Shown here one piece after another: positions 39,610-47,973 of a stretch of 64,000 bases of DNA (positions within the stretch are counted from its first letter, which is position 1; the number at the start of each line of letters is the position of its first letter). The position numbers were made by a program, and so were the translations under genes. Under the pieces are notes generated by a model. That model did no database searches. It was not told the DNA's origin and was given only the letters and a program-made list of their open reading frames with translations. The DNA comes from Verrucomicrobiia bacterium (GTDB lineage: Bacteria; Verrucomicrobiota; Verrucomicrobiia; Limisphaerales; JADLHS01): NCBI GenBank assembly GCA_011525685.1, contig WYBW01000120.1:31900-95899 (forward strand), given 5' to 3'.

Positions 39610-40821
39610 TTATCCCACCCACCCGTGCGTCGCGAATCGGCGGATCAAAAACACATGACCGGCTGCGAATAGGAAGAGAACCGCCCAGCGCAGCCAACGC
39701 CACTCCTGCCTGCCCAAAAGCGCGCCCAACGCCACGAACAACGGAAAGACGACCGATCCGAAGCGTGCGTAAGAAGTGAACGTGCCGCTCACCGCCGGCA
39801 CCACACCCAGCACCACAGCCCATAAAAACCAACCCTTGTCCAACCTCCAAATGACTGGCAAAAACCAGATCAGGAGAATGAAGGCCAGGCGGTCGAAGGC
39901 GGAGCCCTTGAACGCATGCCAGACAGTTGGACTAAAAAAGCCAATGACAAACTTGGGCAAATCGAAGAGGTTGCCAACCGATTGCACGCCCCAGTGCTTC
40001 TGGGCTTCAAAGCCTTCGAACGGGTTGCCGGTCCATTTCCACATCAGTAGAAAATAAGTGCTCCATCCCAGGAGCGGCGACAACAACAGCAGAAGGCCAG
40101 GTCCTTTCGTGGCAAGAGATGAACTCGCGCGCGGCACATCCCGCGCCTCCCGAGCCTGCCCGCAACGCGAGAAGACTTTTCGGGCCCAAGCGTTCCGCCC
40201 GGCCAAGGAAATCAGCCACTGCCTCGTTGACGCTGATTCGGTGCATAGGTGCCAGAGTATTGGGAAGACGCAAAAGACGCCGACCGCCTTGGTCAGCGGT
40301 AACAGAAACGCCGCCACGATGGCCAGCCCATGGCGCCGTTGTTCGAGTCCGCGGCACAACGACATCATAAGCAGGAGAAACAATCCCTCGGTATAAACCA
40401 ACTGGAAGAAGATCGCCCCCGGGTAAAGCAACAGAAAAACCAAGGACCACCATGCCGTGGCGTCCCCCAGGTGGCCGCGGACCATGTGAAAGAACATCAG
40501 CGTTGCTCCCAGCGAGAACGCGTTGGCAAGGAGCAGGCCCGAGAGCAAGTGGCTGCCCCCGGTGAAAATCGAAAACCACCTGATGAACAACGGCCACAAG
40601 GGATAGAACGCACAAGAAACATCGCCCGCCGAATAACCCGCCTCACTCAAGTGCAAATAATGTGAGGCATCCTTTGCCCGAAACTCCGCTGTCGGCCCCG
40701 CTGGCGACCAAGCCAACAGCGCACCCCAAAGTAAGACGAGGTAAACGGCCTTAATCAAAAGCAACAGCCAGGGCAGTCGTTCAACTCCGCCCAGCCGCTT
40801 TTGGATAAACTCCGGTAACAT
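39610..40821 (-). CDS. PIG-V-like membrane mannosyltransferase (copy A)
   Basis: A 403-residue polytopic membrane protein of the PIG-V/GT-C type that uses lipid-linked sugar donors. The luminal loop after the first membrane segment carries FRAKDASHYLHLSEAGY, matching the conserved D.xHY pattern, and CAFYPLWPLFIRW follows. About ten hydrophobic segments are visible. The loop around residues 215-245 (FSRCGQAREARDVPRASSSLATKG) is the region that varies most from the paralogue at 45161-46537. It is the last gene of the minus-strand locus and has its own start at ATG 40821. Substrate unknown. Confidence 0.8.
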   Translation of the reverse strand: MLPEFIQKRLGGVERLPWLLLLIKAVYLVLLWGALLAWSPAGPTAEFRAKDASHYLHLSEAGYSAGDVSCAFYPLWPLFIRWFSIFTGGSHLLSGLLLANAFSLGATLMFFHMVRGHLGDATAWWSLVFLLLYPGAIFFQLVYTEGLFLLLMMSLCRGLEQRRHGLAIVAAFLLPLTKAVGVFCVFPILWHLCTESASTRQWLISLAGRNAWARKVFSRCGQAREARDVPRASSSLATKGPGLLLLLSPLLGWSTYFLLMWKWTGNPFEGFEAQKHWGVQSVGNLFDLPKFVIGFFSPTVWHAFKGSAFDRLAFILLIWFLPVIWRLDKGWFLWAVVLGVVPAVSGTFTSYARFGSVVFPLFVALGALLGRQEWRWLRWAVLFLFAAGHVFLIRRFATHGWVG

Positions 40822-40897
40822 GCTAAAACCGTGGACTTAAAAAAGCCGAGATCATGTGGCAGGTACTGCTTGTCAGCGGCACACCGCCGGGCATTTC

Positions 40898-41755
40898 CTA
40901 CTTGAAACGGGTTGCCGATAATGCGGGCAGCGCGCTCACCAGTGCTGGATCGAAATCGCCGGGGTCCTGGTAAAAAAAGCACTGACGCTCACGGAAATTG
41001 GGCTGCCACGTGGTCAGATAGTGCATGCTCTCGAACCGAATCCACTGGCCCGAGCCGTCGGCGAATAATTGATTGCCGCCCACCGGCACGAGGCCCTTTG
41101 AACCGCGATGCGGCGGCAGATTCGACCACGGCAACGGCCGATCCGGGTAGTTCCTGCCCCATGCTCCGCCTACCTTGATCACCGCATCCGCCGCCAGACA
41201 CCAGGTGGGCTTTGCTTGCGTCAACTTTACAGGACTGCGCGACGGAATTCCTTGGGGAAAGCCCGGGTTCATCCAGGTCTTTATGCCGCCAAAGTACTGA
41301 TAACCGATGGTCCAACTCGGGGTTATTCGCAGCCTGGGAATGTCTTCGTACACCGGCAGGCCGGGCCGGTTGGGGCAGGTCCAGACGTTGTTGGATACCA
41401 CATTGAGTCCCACCGTCTGCGCTGCCCGCGTGCTGGGCGGCTCCAGACTGGTTTGAACGAAAGCGAAGTGCTCTGGCTTGAACGGTTCCTGTTGCTTGGC
41501 CGAAACGACAAAATCCGAGTTCTCCCCGGCATACATAACCATGGCAATCCCAATCTGGCGGAGATTGCTCTTGCATTGAGCGCGCTTGGCCCGCTCCTTG
41601 GCCGACGACAGGGCAGGCAGCAATAACGCGGCGAGGATGCCGATAATCGCGATGACCACCAGGAGTTCGACAAGGTTGAAAGCGGCTCGATCAGCCGGTC
41701 GCAGTCGAATTGCGTGAGTGCCGACGCCGCGTATTTGTGGACTGGCCGCCATCAT
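40898..41755 (-). CDS. Type II/IV pseudopilin-like protein with long leader
   Basis: A 285-residue prepilin. The start ATG 41755 has the ribosome-binding site AAAGGAGC just upstream. A 27-residue basic leader ends before [24 protein letters not shown], the type IV prepilin N-terminal helix, with cleavage expected before Phe. The rest holds [32 protein letters not shown] and a C-terminal [14 protein letters not shown] related to the H-X9-DG/FADG end found in planctomycete and verrucomicrobial pseudopilins. Such proteins are exported and polymerise or join type II secretion systems. It lies inside the glycosyltransferase locus, 41 bases before the methyltransferase stop. Confidence 0.88.
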   Translation of the reverse strand: MMAASPQIRGVGTHAIRLRPADRAAFNLVELLVVIAIIGILAALLLPALSSAKERAKRAQCKSNLRQIGIAMVMYAGENSDFVVSAKQQEPFKPEHFAFVQTSLEPPSTRAAQTVGLNVVSNNVWTCPNRPGLPVYEDIPRLRITPSWTIGYQYFGGIKTWMNPGFPQGIPSRSPVKLTQAKPTWCLAADAVIKVGGAWGRNYPDRPLPWSNLPPHRGSKGLVPVGGNQLFADGSGQWIRFESMHYLTTWQPNFRERQCFFYQDPGDFDPALVSALPALSATRFK

Positions 41756-41796
41756 AATTCGCTCCTTTATTTCAATGTTTGCTTGCATCTGGCCTC

Positions 41797-42534
41797 TCAA
41801 GGTGTCAAGCGCAACAAATTCTTTGAGAATCGGAAAACTGCCCCCGAGTCTGGTTCGCAAGCGGGTTTGGATCGTTCGCGTGCGCGGTGGAGTTCGGCCG
41901 AAGCCCGGTTCGAGCGGCAGAGGGCCATGATCCACGGGAGCGGTCGCCGCACTTCCAAGACATGGAAATGCTGATTCAACAGGGACACAAACGAGGCGGT
42001 TGACCAATGGTGCTGGTGGCCGGGCGTGTTGCCAAAAACGGGAAGATACTTGAGACGCAACATGTTTAGTAAGCGCCAGAGGGGTTCGCGCGGAACACTG
42101 GCGAGGAGATAGGGTTGCGCGAGGCATTGCAGGCGGGCAAGCGCGCCGACAGGATCGGAAACATGTTCGAGCACTTCACAACAAACAATCAGTTGCGCGC
42201 CATGGCGTTTAGAGTCGAGATGCTCAAGTGCAACGGCCTCGAACACGATCGGCGGGTTAAGGTTGCCATGTCGTTGTGCGGCCTTGCGGATAACCTCCAT
42301 TGAGCAATCGCTCGCGCAAAGGGTGCGGCCCGGTCTTGCCAGCGATGCAATGAGCACGCCTTCGCCGCACCCAACCTCGTGGATGTGCGATGCGCCCGTC
42401 TGGTCAACCAACGCCCCAAGGTCTTCCAAAAATCGCCGGACGAGGTGGCGCTCAATGGGATTTCTCGATCCGTATTTGTCGTAGAAATTCCCGCCACCCG
42501 AGTGACCAGGCAATGGAAGGTGAGTTCGTTTCAT
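41797..42534 (-). CDS. Class I SAM-dependent methyltransferase (UbiE/sugar-type)
   Basis: A 245-residue methyltransferase. Motif I is [16 protein letters not shown], and [15 protein letters not shown] is the post-I segment. The N-terminus has [27 protein letters not shown]. The ATG at 42534 overlaps the stop of the upstream GT gene by four bases (ATGA), so it is co-translated with it. In this locus it might methylate a lipid-linked sugar or polyprenyl glycan, but the substrate cannot be read from sequence. Confidence 0.85.
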   Translation of the reverse strand: MKRTHLPLPGHSGGGNFYDKYGSRNPIERHLVRRFLEDLGALVDQTGASHIHEVGCGEGVLIASLARPGRTLCASDCSMEVIRKAAQRHGNLNPPIVFEAVALEHLDSKRHGAQLIVCCEVLEHVSDPVGALARLQCLAQPYLLASVPREPLWRLLNMLRLKYLPVFGNTPGHQHHWSTASFVSLLNQHFHVLEVRRPLPWIMALCRSNRASAELHRARERSKPACEPDSGAVFRFSKNLLRLTP

Positions 42535-43931
42535 GTTGTGTTCCGCCCTTCTCTGCCGACTGCGGCCATATCTGAAGACAATGGATCCGCGACTTTTATC
42601 GTGGAGGCTCCCGGTGTTCTCTCCTTGATCATTGCGATTGCGAAGAGGCCGGCAGCCACGAACAGGATCGGCAGGAAACTGCCGAGGAGCGTACTGGTGT
42701 CGAGTGCGGGGTAAATCACATCGGTCAGGAGTGACTGGCCTGGTCTGGCGGTGGTGCTTACCGACATGATCGCCGCGCAATTCAGGACGCTGATACTCAG
42801 AAACCAGTAGTACGAAAAGGTCGGCTTGCACGCAGCCAGGCCAAGCGCCAGAAACGGCAGCATGGGAATCATATAGCGAGGACCAGACGAGTGCCCGGCA
42901 CGCCAGCCGACATACGCGCCGTTGAACGCCCAGAACACGAGAACAATGGACAAGGCGAGTAGAACCTCTGCGTTGCCCTTCTTGGACTTGATCAGATGAT
43001 GGAAACCCAGGACGGCGAACAGCAGGACAGGCGAGATCAGGAAAAGTCCGCGTTCCAAGCCAAAAAGCAGTTTCCACAGGATAACAGGGTCGGGGAGAGC
43101 CAGGACGTAAAACACCCGCTCATTGTTCTGCAAACCGAACCAGGGATTTTGAAAAACCGTAGGCATGGTGAGCCAGCCGCCGAAGCACGTCTTGTGATAC
43201 CAGAGAAACAGCACCAGGCTCGGGAGCGCTGCCAGGAGAATCTGGCCGAGCCCGCGGACGGCGCCCCAGCGTTGCTTCCAAAGGTGGTACCCGAGGTAAG
43301 CCGGAATGACCAAGGCGGCGGAATACTCTACCAGCACCGCCAGACCGAGAAACAGTCCGGTCAGCCAAGTGTTGCCGTTGACGGCCAAGGCGTAAAAGGC
43401 AAAGAACAGACACGCGGCGGCGGTCGGGTGTCCCCACAGCGTGGTGGAAAACGGATACATGATCGTCGCCAGAGAAAATGTGAAGACCGAAAGCCAGGCT
43501 CGTTCGGGCGTATCCGGGTGTCGCCGGAGGAGATACTTGAGCAGAAACAAGCTAAGAAGCACGCTTGGAAGGGCGGTCACAAACCAGTCGGTCACATCAA
43601 GATTGAAGTCGCGCAGTTGGGCGGGGTCAAGATTCAGCGCCGACTCGACCACGTAGAGCAAGCAGTAAAACGGCACGCCCAACATTGAGGATCCTGGCGC
43701 TTTGTTCGTGTAATAATGGCCGTCGCGCCGGGACCAATCCACGCCGTTGACGTAGGGATCAATCTGAAACGAGTGGCGCTCGATTATGGCTTGCGTGAGG
43801 CCAAACCGCGAATACTGGTTGGTGTTTACATAATTTGGCGAACAGACATGGAGTAGGAGAAGGCCGGCCATGAACCAGCGCGTCTTGTCTGGACGTATTC
43901 CGTCAGCAATTCTGATTATAAACCGGTTCAT
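42531..43931 (-). CDS. GT-C family membrane glycosyltransferase (GT39/PMT-like)
   Basis: A 466-residue polytopic membrane protein. The first luminal loop holds SRFGLTQAIIERHSFQIDPYVNGVDWSRRDGHYYTNKAPGSS, similar to the acidic loop of GT-C enzymes, and later TLWGHPTAAACLFF. About eleven hydrophobic segments are visible. Enzymes of this type transfer a sugar from polyprenyl-phosphate donors to proteins or glycans in the periplasm. The gene follows the GT2 gene (44976-43942) by ten bases. Sugar and acceptor unknown. Confidence 0.8.
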   Translation of the reverse strand: MNRFIIRIADGIRPDKTRWFMAGLLLLHVCSPNYVNTNQYSRFGLTQAIIERHSFQIDPYVNGVDWSRRDGHYYTNKAPGSSMLGVPFYCLLYVVESALNLDPAQLRDFNLDVTDWFVTALPSVLLSLFLLKYLLRRHPDTPERAWLSVFTFSLATIMYPFSTTLWGHPTAAACLFFAFYALAVNGNTWLTGLFLGLAVLVEYSAALVIPAYLGYHLWKQRWGAVRGLGQILLAALPSLVLFLWYHKTCFGGWLTMPTVFQNPWFGLQNNERVFYVLALPDPVILWKLLFGLERGLFLISPVLLFAVLGFHHLIKSKKGNAEVLLALSIVLVFWAFNGAYVGWRAGHSSGPRYMIPMLPFLALGLAACKPTFSYYWFLSISVLNCAAIMSVSTTARPGQSLLTDVIYPALDTSTLLGSFLPILFVAAGLFAIAMIKERTPGASTIKVADPLSSDMAAVGREGRNTT

Positions 43932-43941
43932 TGCAATCTGT

Positions 43942-44976
43942 TCAGGCGCGCAAAGACTTCTCCCTCTCCCCGGCGGACGGGGAGAGGGTTGGGGTGAGGG
44001 GCGCTTTTGTATTTATCGGTTCCGACGGCGTGGCGTAACGGGTCGGCTCCGCGCGGCGAATCTTGAGTTGAATATCCTCAAGCAGCGTCCGGTTGACCGC
44101 AAGGAGTTCCGCGACCAGACCAAGGACCCAGAGTTGAAAACCGCTGCTGATCAGAATGGCCGCAAGTACCAGACTGGGTATGTGCGAAGCCGGGCCGGCA
44201 CCCCAGAAGAACACGAGCCAGCGGATTACCAGTAGAAACCCCGCAGCCAGCGGAATTGCGCCCGCCAGCAAAAAGAACCGCAGCGGGCAATACACCATGA
44301 AGATACGGAGAATCGTGACCACGGAGCGTATGACGTAACTGAGCGTGCTGTGGATGAGCCGCGATGGTCTCAGCGGCGCGTTCGTGTGGATGGGCACGGA
44401 AACCACCGTGATCCCTCGCCGCCCCGCTTGGATGATCGTCTCCAAGGTGTACGTGTAGTCGCCGAAAACGTTCATGCGAAGGGCCGCGTTGCGACTCAAC
44501 GCGCGAAAGCCGCTGGGCGCGTCGGCAACCGCCGTGCCGCTGGCCCACCGAACCACGCGGCTTCCAACCCTCTGAAGCAGCTTTTTGACAGGCGAGAAAT
44601 GACTTGTTTCACCGATTGGCCGCGAGCCGATGACCATCTCAGCCCGACCGTCCAGGATCGGCTGAATCAGTTTCGGAATGTCGCCTGCGCAATATTGATT
44701 GTCCGCATCCAGATTGACGATGATGTCGGCGCCCGCGGCGAGGGCTGCCTCCAACCCGGCCATGAACGCCCTGGCCAGACCGCGGTGGCTTGGAAATCTG
44801 ACGATATGCTCCACCCCAAGCGCCTCCGCTCTCGCGGCGGTGTCATCGCCGCTGCCATCGTCAATGACCAGTCGTTCGATCGAATCCACTCCTGCCACCT
44901 GCCGTGGGAGGTCAGCCAAGACGACCTCCAAACTGGCTTCCTCGTTGTAGCACGGAATCTGGATGATCAGTTTCAT
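43942..44976 (-). CDS. GT2 polyprenyl-phosphate glycosyltransferase (DPM1/GtrB-like)
   Basis: A 344-residue family 2 glycosyltransferase. The nucleotide-binding segments are LIIQIPCYNEEASLEVVL, VIDDGSGDDTAARAE and IIVNLDADNQYCAGDI (DxD at residues 90-92); the conserved PSGFRALSR site follows. Two C-terminal membrane segments (residues about 235-300) fit the GtrB group that makes undecaprenyl-phosphate sugar. The last ~20 residues (PLTPTLSPSAGEREKSLRA) are a non-family tail encoded by a palindromic repeat at 43962-43988. It fits the GtrA-like genes in the same locus as donor synthesiser and flippase. Confidence 0.9.
   Translation of the reverse strand: MKLIIQIPCYNEEASLEVVLADLPRQVAGVDSIERLVIDDGSGDDTAARAEALGVEHIVRFPSHRGLARAFMAGLEAALAAGADIIVNLDADNQYCAGDIPKLIQPILDGRAEMVIGSRPIGETSHFSPVKKLLQRVGSRVVRWASGTAVADAPSGFRALSRNAALRMNVFGDYTYTLETIIQAGRRGITVVSVPIHTNAPLRPSRLIHSTLSYVIRSVVTILRIFMVYCPLRFFLLAGAIPLAAGFLLVIRWLVFFWGAGPASHIPSLVLAAILISSGFQLWVLGLVAELLAVNRTLLEDIQLKIRRAEPTRYATPSEPINTKAPLTPTLSPSAGEREKSLRA
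43962..43988. repeat. Perfect 11-base-arm hairpin at the 3' end of the GT2 gene
   Basis: CCCTCTCCCCG-GCGGA-CGGGGAGAGGG (arms 43962-43972 and 43978-43988, perfect). It lies inside the final codons of the GT2 gene and encodes part of its non-family tail. Related hairpins occur in both gtrA-like genes (49420-49446 and 51941-51965). Confidence 0.85.
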
Positions 44977-45160
44977 TTTTGTCTCTGCGCTCTTTGCGTT
45001 CTTTTGTGGCTATCATCCATCATCTCTGGTCGCGGCGACAGCCGTACAGTATCCCGCGCGCGAATACGATTCTCACTCACCCACCCGCTCACTTTCCCAC
45101 TTTCTCACCTGCCGCCTTTTTCGCCCTCCGCCCTCTGTCTTCTGCCCTCAGCCTCCGTTC
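44977..45160. other. Pyrimidine-rich gap between glycosyltransferase genes
   Basis: A 184-base gap with a pyrimidine-rich, low-complexity run (CTTTCCCACTTTCTCACC and following) and a TCTTTGCGTTCTTTTG motif near 44986. It lies between the GT2 gene and the PIG-V-like gene. No gene is supported, and no certain terminator is seen. Confidence 0.4.
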
Positions 45161-46537
45161 TCACCCTGCCCAGTTGAAATTCACAAACCGCGTTACCGCC
45201 CACGCCTGCATCGCCGCCAGCAAGACCACGTAATACCAGAACATCCAGCGCGGCCCCTTGGCCAGCAACTGCGCCAGCACGATGAACAGCGGAAACAACA
45301 CAATGATGTAACGCCGATACGACATGAAATAACTTGTCAGTGCCGGGATCAGGCCCGTAGGCAGCGTGTACCAGAACCACGTCCGGTTCACTTTCCACAC
45401 GGCCGGCAACAACGCCAGAAACATCAGGAAAAACCCACGGTCCAACGCCGAATCCATCATCCCGTCCAGCGTGTGTACGTTAACCAACGCATTCAGAAAG
45501 CCGACGACATCGAGGATGTTGCTGATCGAAGGCGAATTCGGATAAGACCGTTGCGCCTCGAACCCCTCCAACGCATTTCCCGTCCAGGCATACATGGTCC
45601 CAAAGTACGTCGCGTAGCCCAATAAGGGACAGAGCAGCAGCAGCCAGTGCCGGTGCGCGATCATCGCCGTCAGCCGCGTAGCAGCGGACGTGAGTCCGCT
45701 CCATCTAAAATCCGAGCAAGCTGGAGCCGACTCACGTCGGCGGCCACGGTTCAACGGTGCAACGTGTGAATCACTTCCGAGAATCTCGTGGCTGCGGGCC
45801 TTCCGCCCCTGCTCAAACAAAAACCAAGCCAGCGGCAGCACGATAAAGACCCCGACGGGCCGGGCCAACGGCAGCAGAAAACCCGCAACCGCCAGCCACC
45901 ACCACCGCCGCAACTTGAGGCTCCAAAAGAACAACATCAGGAGCACGAGATAAAGCGACTCCGAGTACGGGAACGCGAAGAACAGCGCACCGGGAAACGC
46001 CAGCAACAAGATAAACGAATCCCGGCTGATGGCCGACCCGTAATGCCGCTGCACCAGCCGGTACAACAACCCTAAGCCGACCACCGACAGGGCGTTCGTC
46101 AACAGGAGACTCGTCAAAACGGGCCAGCCTCCCGTGAGAGTGGTTGCCACGCGGATAACCGCTGGCCAGAGTGGGTAGAAGGCGCACGAGTGCGACCCGG
46201 CCTCGTAGCCGTCCTGGCTTAACCGCAAGTAATGCGCAATGTCCCAAGTGGAGAAATGGTTCGACAACGTTGGGCTACCGGTTTGAGGCCAGCGGGCAAA
46301 CGCCGACAGAAATTGCTCCGATCCATATTCAGCAGCCAACGCAATAACGACGACAGTCGCCAGCGTCGCCTTGCCCACTGAGATGTTACGCCACACTGGT
46401 TCGCACCAGTCATCACATCCACTCCGGCAACTCGATTCGTCGGAACGCTTGCCGCGCGCGAATCGACGCTTGACTTCTTGCATTACATAGTAGGCCAATA
46501 TCTCAACCTTATGGCCTTGCCCTGATTTGGTGGACAC
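45161..46537 (-). CDS. PIG-V-like membrane mannosyltransferase (copy B) with repeat insert
   Basis: A 458-residue GT-C polytopic protein, paralogue of 39610-40821. Shared segments are TWDIAHYLRLSQDGYEAGSHS, CAFYPLWPAVIR, and the pair WTGNALEGFEAQRSY/WTGNPFEGFEAQKHW. A non-family stretch of about 45 residues (roughly residues 246-292) lies in a cytoplasmic or periplasmic loop and coincides with a palindromic element at 45678-45747. The frame remains open. The likely start is ATG 46537 or Met19 (46483); the shorter start removes a non-hydrophobic N-terminus. It follows the MauE-like gene by 55 bases. Confidence 0.82.
   Translation of the reverse strand: MSTKSGQGHKVEILAYYVMQEVKRRFARGKRSDESSCRSGCDDWCEPVWRNISVGKATLATVVVIALAAEYGSEQFLSAFARWPQTGSPTLSNHFSTWDIAHYLRLSQDGYEAGSHSCAFYPLWPAVIRVATTLTGGWPVLTSLLLTNALSVVGLGLLYRLVQRHYGSAISRDSFILLLAFPGALFFAFPYSESLYLVLLMLFFWSLKLRRWWWLAVAGFLLPLARPVGVFIVLPLAWFLFEQGRKARSHEILGSDSHVAPLNRGRRRESAPACSDFRWSGLTSAATRLTAMIAHRHWLLLLCPLLGYATYFGTMYAWTGNALEGFEAQRSYPNSPSISNILDVVGFLNALVNVHTLDGMMDSALDRGFFLMFLALLPAVWKVNRTWFWYTLPTGLIPALTSYFMSYRRYIIVLFPLFIVLAQLLAKGPRWMFWYYVVLLAAMQAWAVTRFVNFNWAG
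45678..45747. repeat. REPIN-like doublet inside the copy B mannosyltransferase gene
   Basis: Arms 45678-45701 and 45724-45747 are reverse complements at 20 of 24 positions, with a 22-base spacer. Each arm has its own perfect hairpin: AGCGGAC-GTGA-GTCCGCT in the left and GCCGAC-TCAC-GTCGGC in the right. Structure matches the lysS element although the sequence differs. The element is read through in frame as RRRESAPACSDFRWSGLTSAATR. Confidence 0.75.
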
Positions 46538-46592
46538 AGGGTGTGAAATTGTCAGCTAGGGTTAGCCAACCGTTTTCGCAACTACTCACGAT

Positions 46593-47042
46593 TCATTCCG
46601 GGACACGCGGTTGCCGCCAACCAGCAGCCAGAAACGCATAGCTTCCAAAGAGAAGATAGATCGCGACAACCTTCATCAGTACATCAACCAATTCTGGTGG
46701 TAGGCCAAGGGAATCTGTGAGGGTCCCGAGACAGCCACACGGTCGATGCCAGCCCATCCACGATAGGCCCAAGCGATACACCCAAAAGCAACCAGATAGC
46801 CAAGCCACTATAACTACCGGCAGGGGAGACCTTTTCCCGCAAAAGCAAAGCAGTGCAACTGCGATTTCCACCAGTCCAGTTAGAAGCATTGTGCGGCCAA
46901 TCGTGGCACCGAAAATGGGATGGACTTCGGCTAGCAACCGCGTGCCGCTGAATGAACCGTACAGCTTAACAAGGCCCGTAACGGTCAAAATCAAGCCAGC
47001 GCTGATTACGAACTTGCGTCGATGGTATTGATGGTCGTCCAT
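46593..47042 (-). CDS. MauE/DoxX-like membrane protein (array copy B)
   Basis: A 149-residue protein with four hydrophobic segments, typical of the MauE/DoxX/VKOR-like redox family. A CxC motif followed by leucine (HRPCGCLGTLTD) sits between the third and fourth segments. The ATG at 47042 has AAGGTGAG a few bases upstream; GTG 47048 is the alternative. MauE is needed with MauD to form disulfides in the small subunit of methylamine dehydrogenase. By analogy this protein could oxidise the Cys-rich peptides encoded just upstream (47051-47970). Function is inferred from context and family. Confidence 0.8.
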   Translation of the reverse strand: MDDHQYHRRKFVISAGLILTVTGLVKLYGSFSGTRLLAEVHPIFGATIGRTMLLTGLVEIAVALLCFCGKRSPLPVVIVAWLSGCFWVYRLGLSWMGWHRPCGCLGTLTDSLGLPPELVDVLMKVVAIYLLFGSYAFLAAGWRQPRVPE

Positions 47043-47050
47043 TCTCACCT

Positions 47051-47503
47051 TCAGTTGCCGGGGTCACAAGTGGAAAGACTGCCATTTAACAATTCACTGC
47101 CAAATAGACAATAACACTCACCTGGAGGGCCACAACGTGTGCCCCAGCGACATCCTGTGTCGTCATCCCCCACTCCACCATAATATGAGACTGAAACTTG
47201 GCCCCATGCGTGACACAGACAACTCCCTTGAGAGGACGGGCACACCCAACAGTACCAGCCGAATCCCGGATTTATAATCGCAATGCACATCATGTCCGGG
47301 AGGCAGTAAGTGCTGCTTCCGATTACAAGACAAACATCTAAGAACCCTGCACAGTCAACTTCATCAACGTATGTGCATTGGCTGTTAGGCACGCTCGGAC
47401 CGGTGGTGGTCAAAAGAAGAATACATGCGAAAAGAATGGTGTATGTTTTAGGATTGACTAGACGGGAGCCAATCAATGACAGTGTAGTCGATAATCTTTT
47501 CAT
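47051..47503 (-). CDS. Exported Cys-rich peptide 2 (14 conserved cysteines)
   Basis: A 150-residue exported peptide of unknown function. The start MKRLSTTLSLIGS (47503) matches the paralogous N-terminus. An ATG at 47539 overlaps the previous stop (ATGA) and is an alternative for a longer leader. The signal core is YTILFACILLLTTTGPS. The mature part holds 14 Cys at nearly the same spacings as the gene upstream (47536-47970), including WYCWVC, SCLCHAWG, GCRWGTRC and GECYCLFG. It is also Trp-rich. The even cysteine count suggests fully disulfide-bonded material. No database match was recognised by eye. Confidence 0.78.
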   Translation of the reverse strand: MKRLSTTLSLIGSRLVNPKTYTILFACILLLTTTGPSVPNSQCTYVDEVDCAGFLDVCLVIGSSTYCLPDMMCIAIINPGFGWYCWVCPSSQGSCLCHAWGQVSVSYYGGVGDDDTGCRWGTRCGPPGECYCLFGSELLNGSLSTCDPGN

Positions 47504-47535
47504 GCGTTCTGGTCCATGGTGATTTGATTTGTTCG

Positions 47536-47970
47536 TCATGTACCAGGATCACAGTAATACAGCGTGGCTGTCTGAGATCCTCCGCCGTAAAGGCAGAAAC
47601 ACTCACCTGCGTTGCAGGCTGTACCCCATCTACACCCCTCGGATTCGTTGAACCAACCGTTTCCGACATAACCAATGAAATTGACTTCTCCCCATGAATG
47701 ACACAAACAGCCATAAGAAGGGTAGCAAGGCCAGCAGTACCAAGCAGCAGCCGGCTGCGTGATGACCGCACATATATCAGCACTACAGTAATTCTGTGGG
47801 ATCTGAAGGCATCTATCGAAGAATTGCATACAGTCCACATCATCGACATATTGGCATTTGTAACCAGAATGGCTTGGAGCAATGCAGGCCAAAGCAAGCA
47901 CGAATGTGAATAGTACTGAGAAACGTCTCGGTGTTAGTGCCCGAGCGCGGAATGTTTCGAATGATTTCAT
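47536..47970 (-). CDS. Exported Cys-rich peptide 1 (14 cysteines, tandem paralogue)
   Basis: A 144-residue exported peptide. The signal core is FSVLFTFVLALACIAPS, with the mature part beginning near SGYKCQYVDDVDC. It has 14 Cys in the mature part, collinear with those of the tandem paralogue downstream (for example WYCWPC, GCLCHSWG, GCRWGTAC and GECFCLYG). The stop codon overlaps the next ATG (ATGA). It starts four bases after the stop of the anchored protein gene (47974), so it belongs to the same tight operon. No known family was recognised; similarity to methylamine dehydrogenase small subunit is limited to richness in Cys and Trp. Confidence 0.8.
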   Translation of the reverse strand: MKSFETFRARALTPRRFSVLFTFVLALACIAPSHSGYKCQYVDDVDCMQFFDRCLQIPQNYCSADICAVITQPAAAWYCWPCYPSYGCLCHSWGEVNFIGYVGNGWFNESEGCRWGTACNAGECFCLYGGGSQTATLYYCDPGT

Positions 47971-47973
47971 AGG

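Noticed and set aside
42531..43077. Extended N-terminus of the methyltransferase into the GT gene
   Set aside because: The frame runs through a well supported membrane glycosyltransferase gene; the ATGA overlap at 42534 is a sufficient start.
47051..47970. Methylamine dehydrogenase small subunit (MauA) homologues
   Set aside because: Only general Cys and Trp richness is shared; the cysteine spacings and the rest of the sequence do not align by eye, and no mauB-like gene is nearby.
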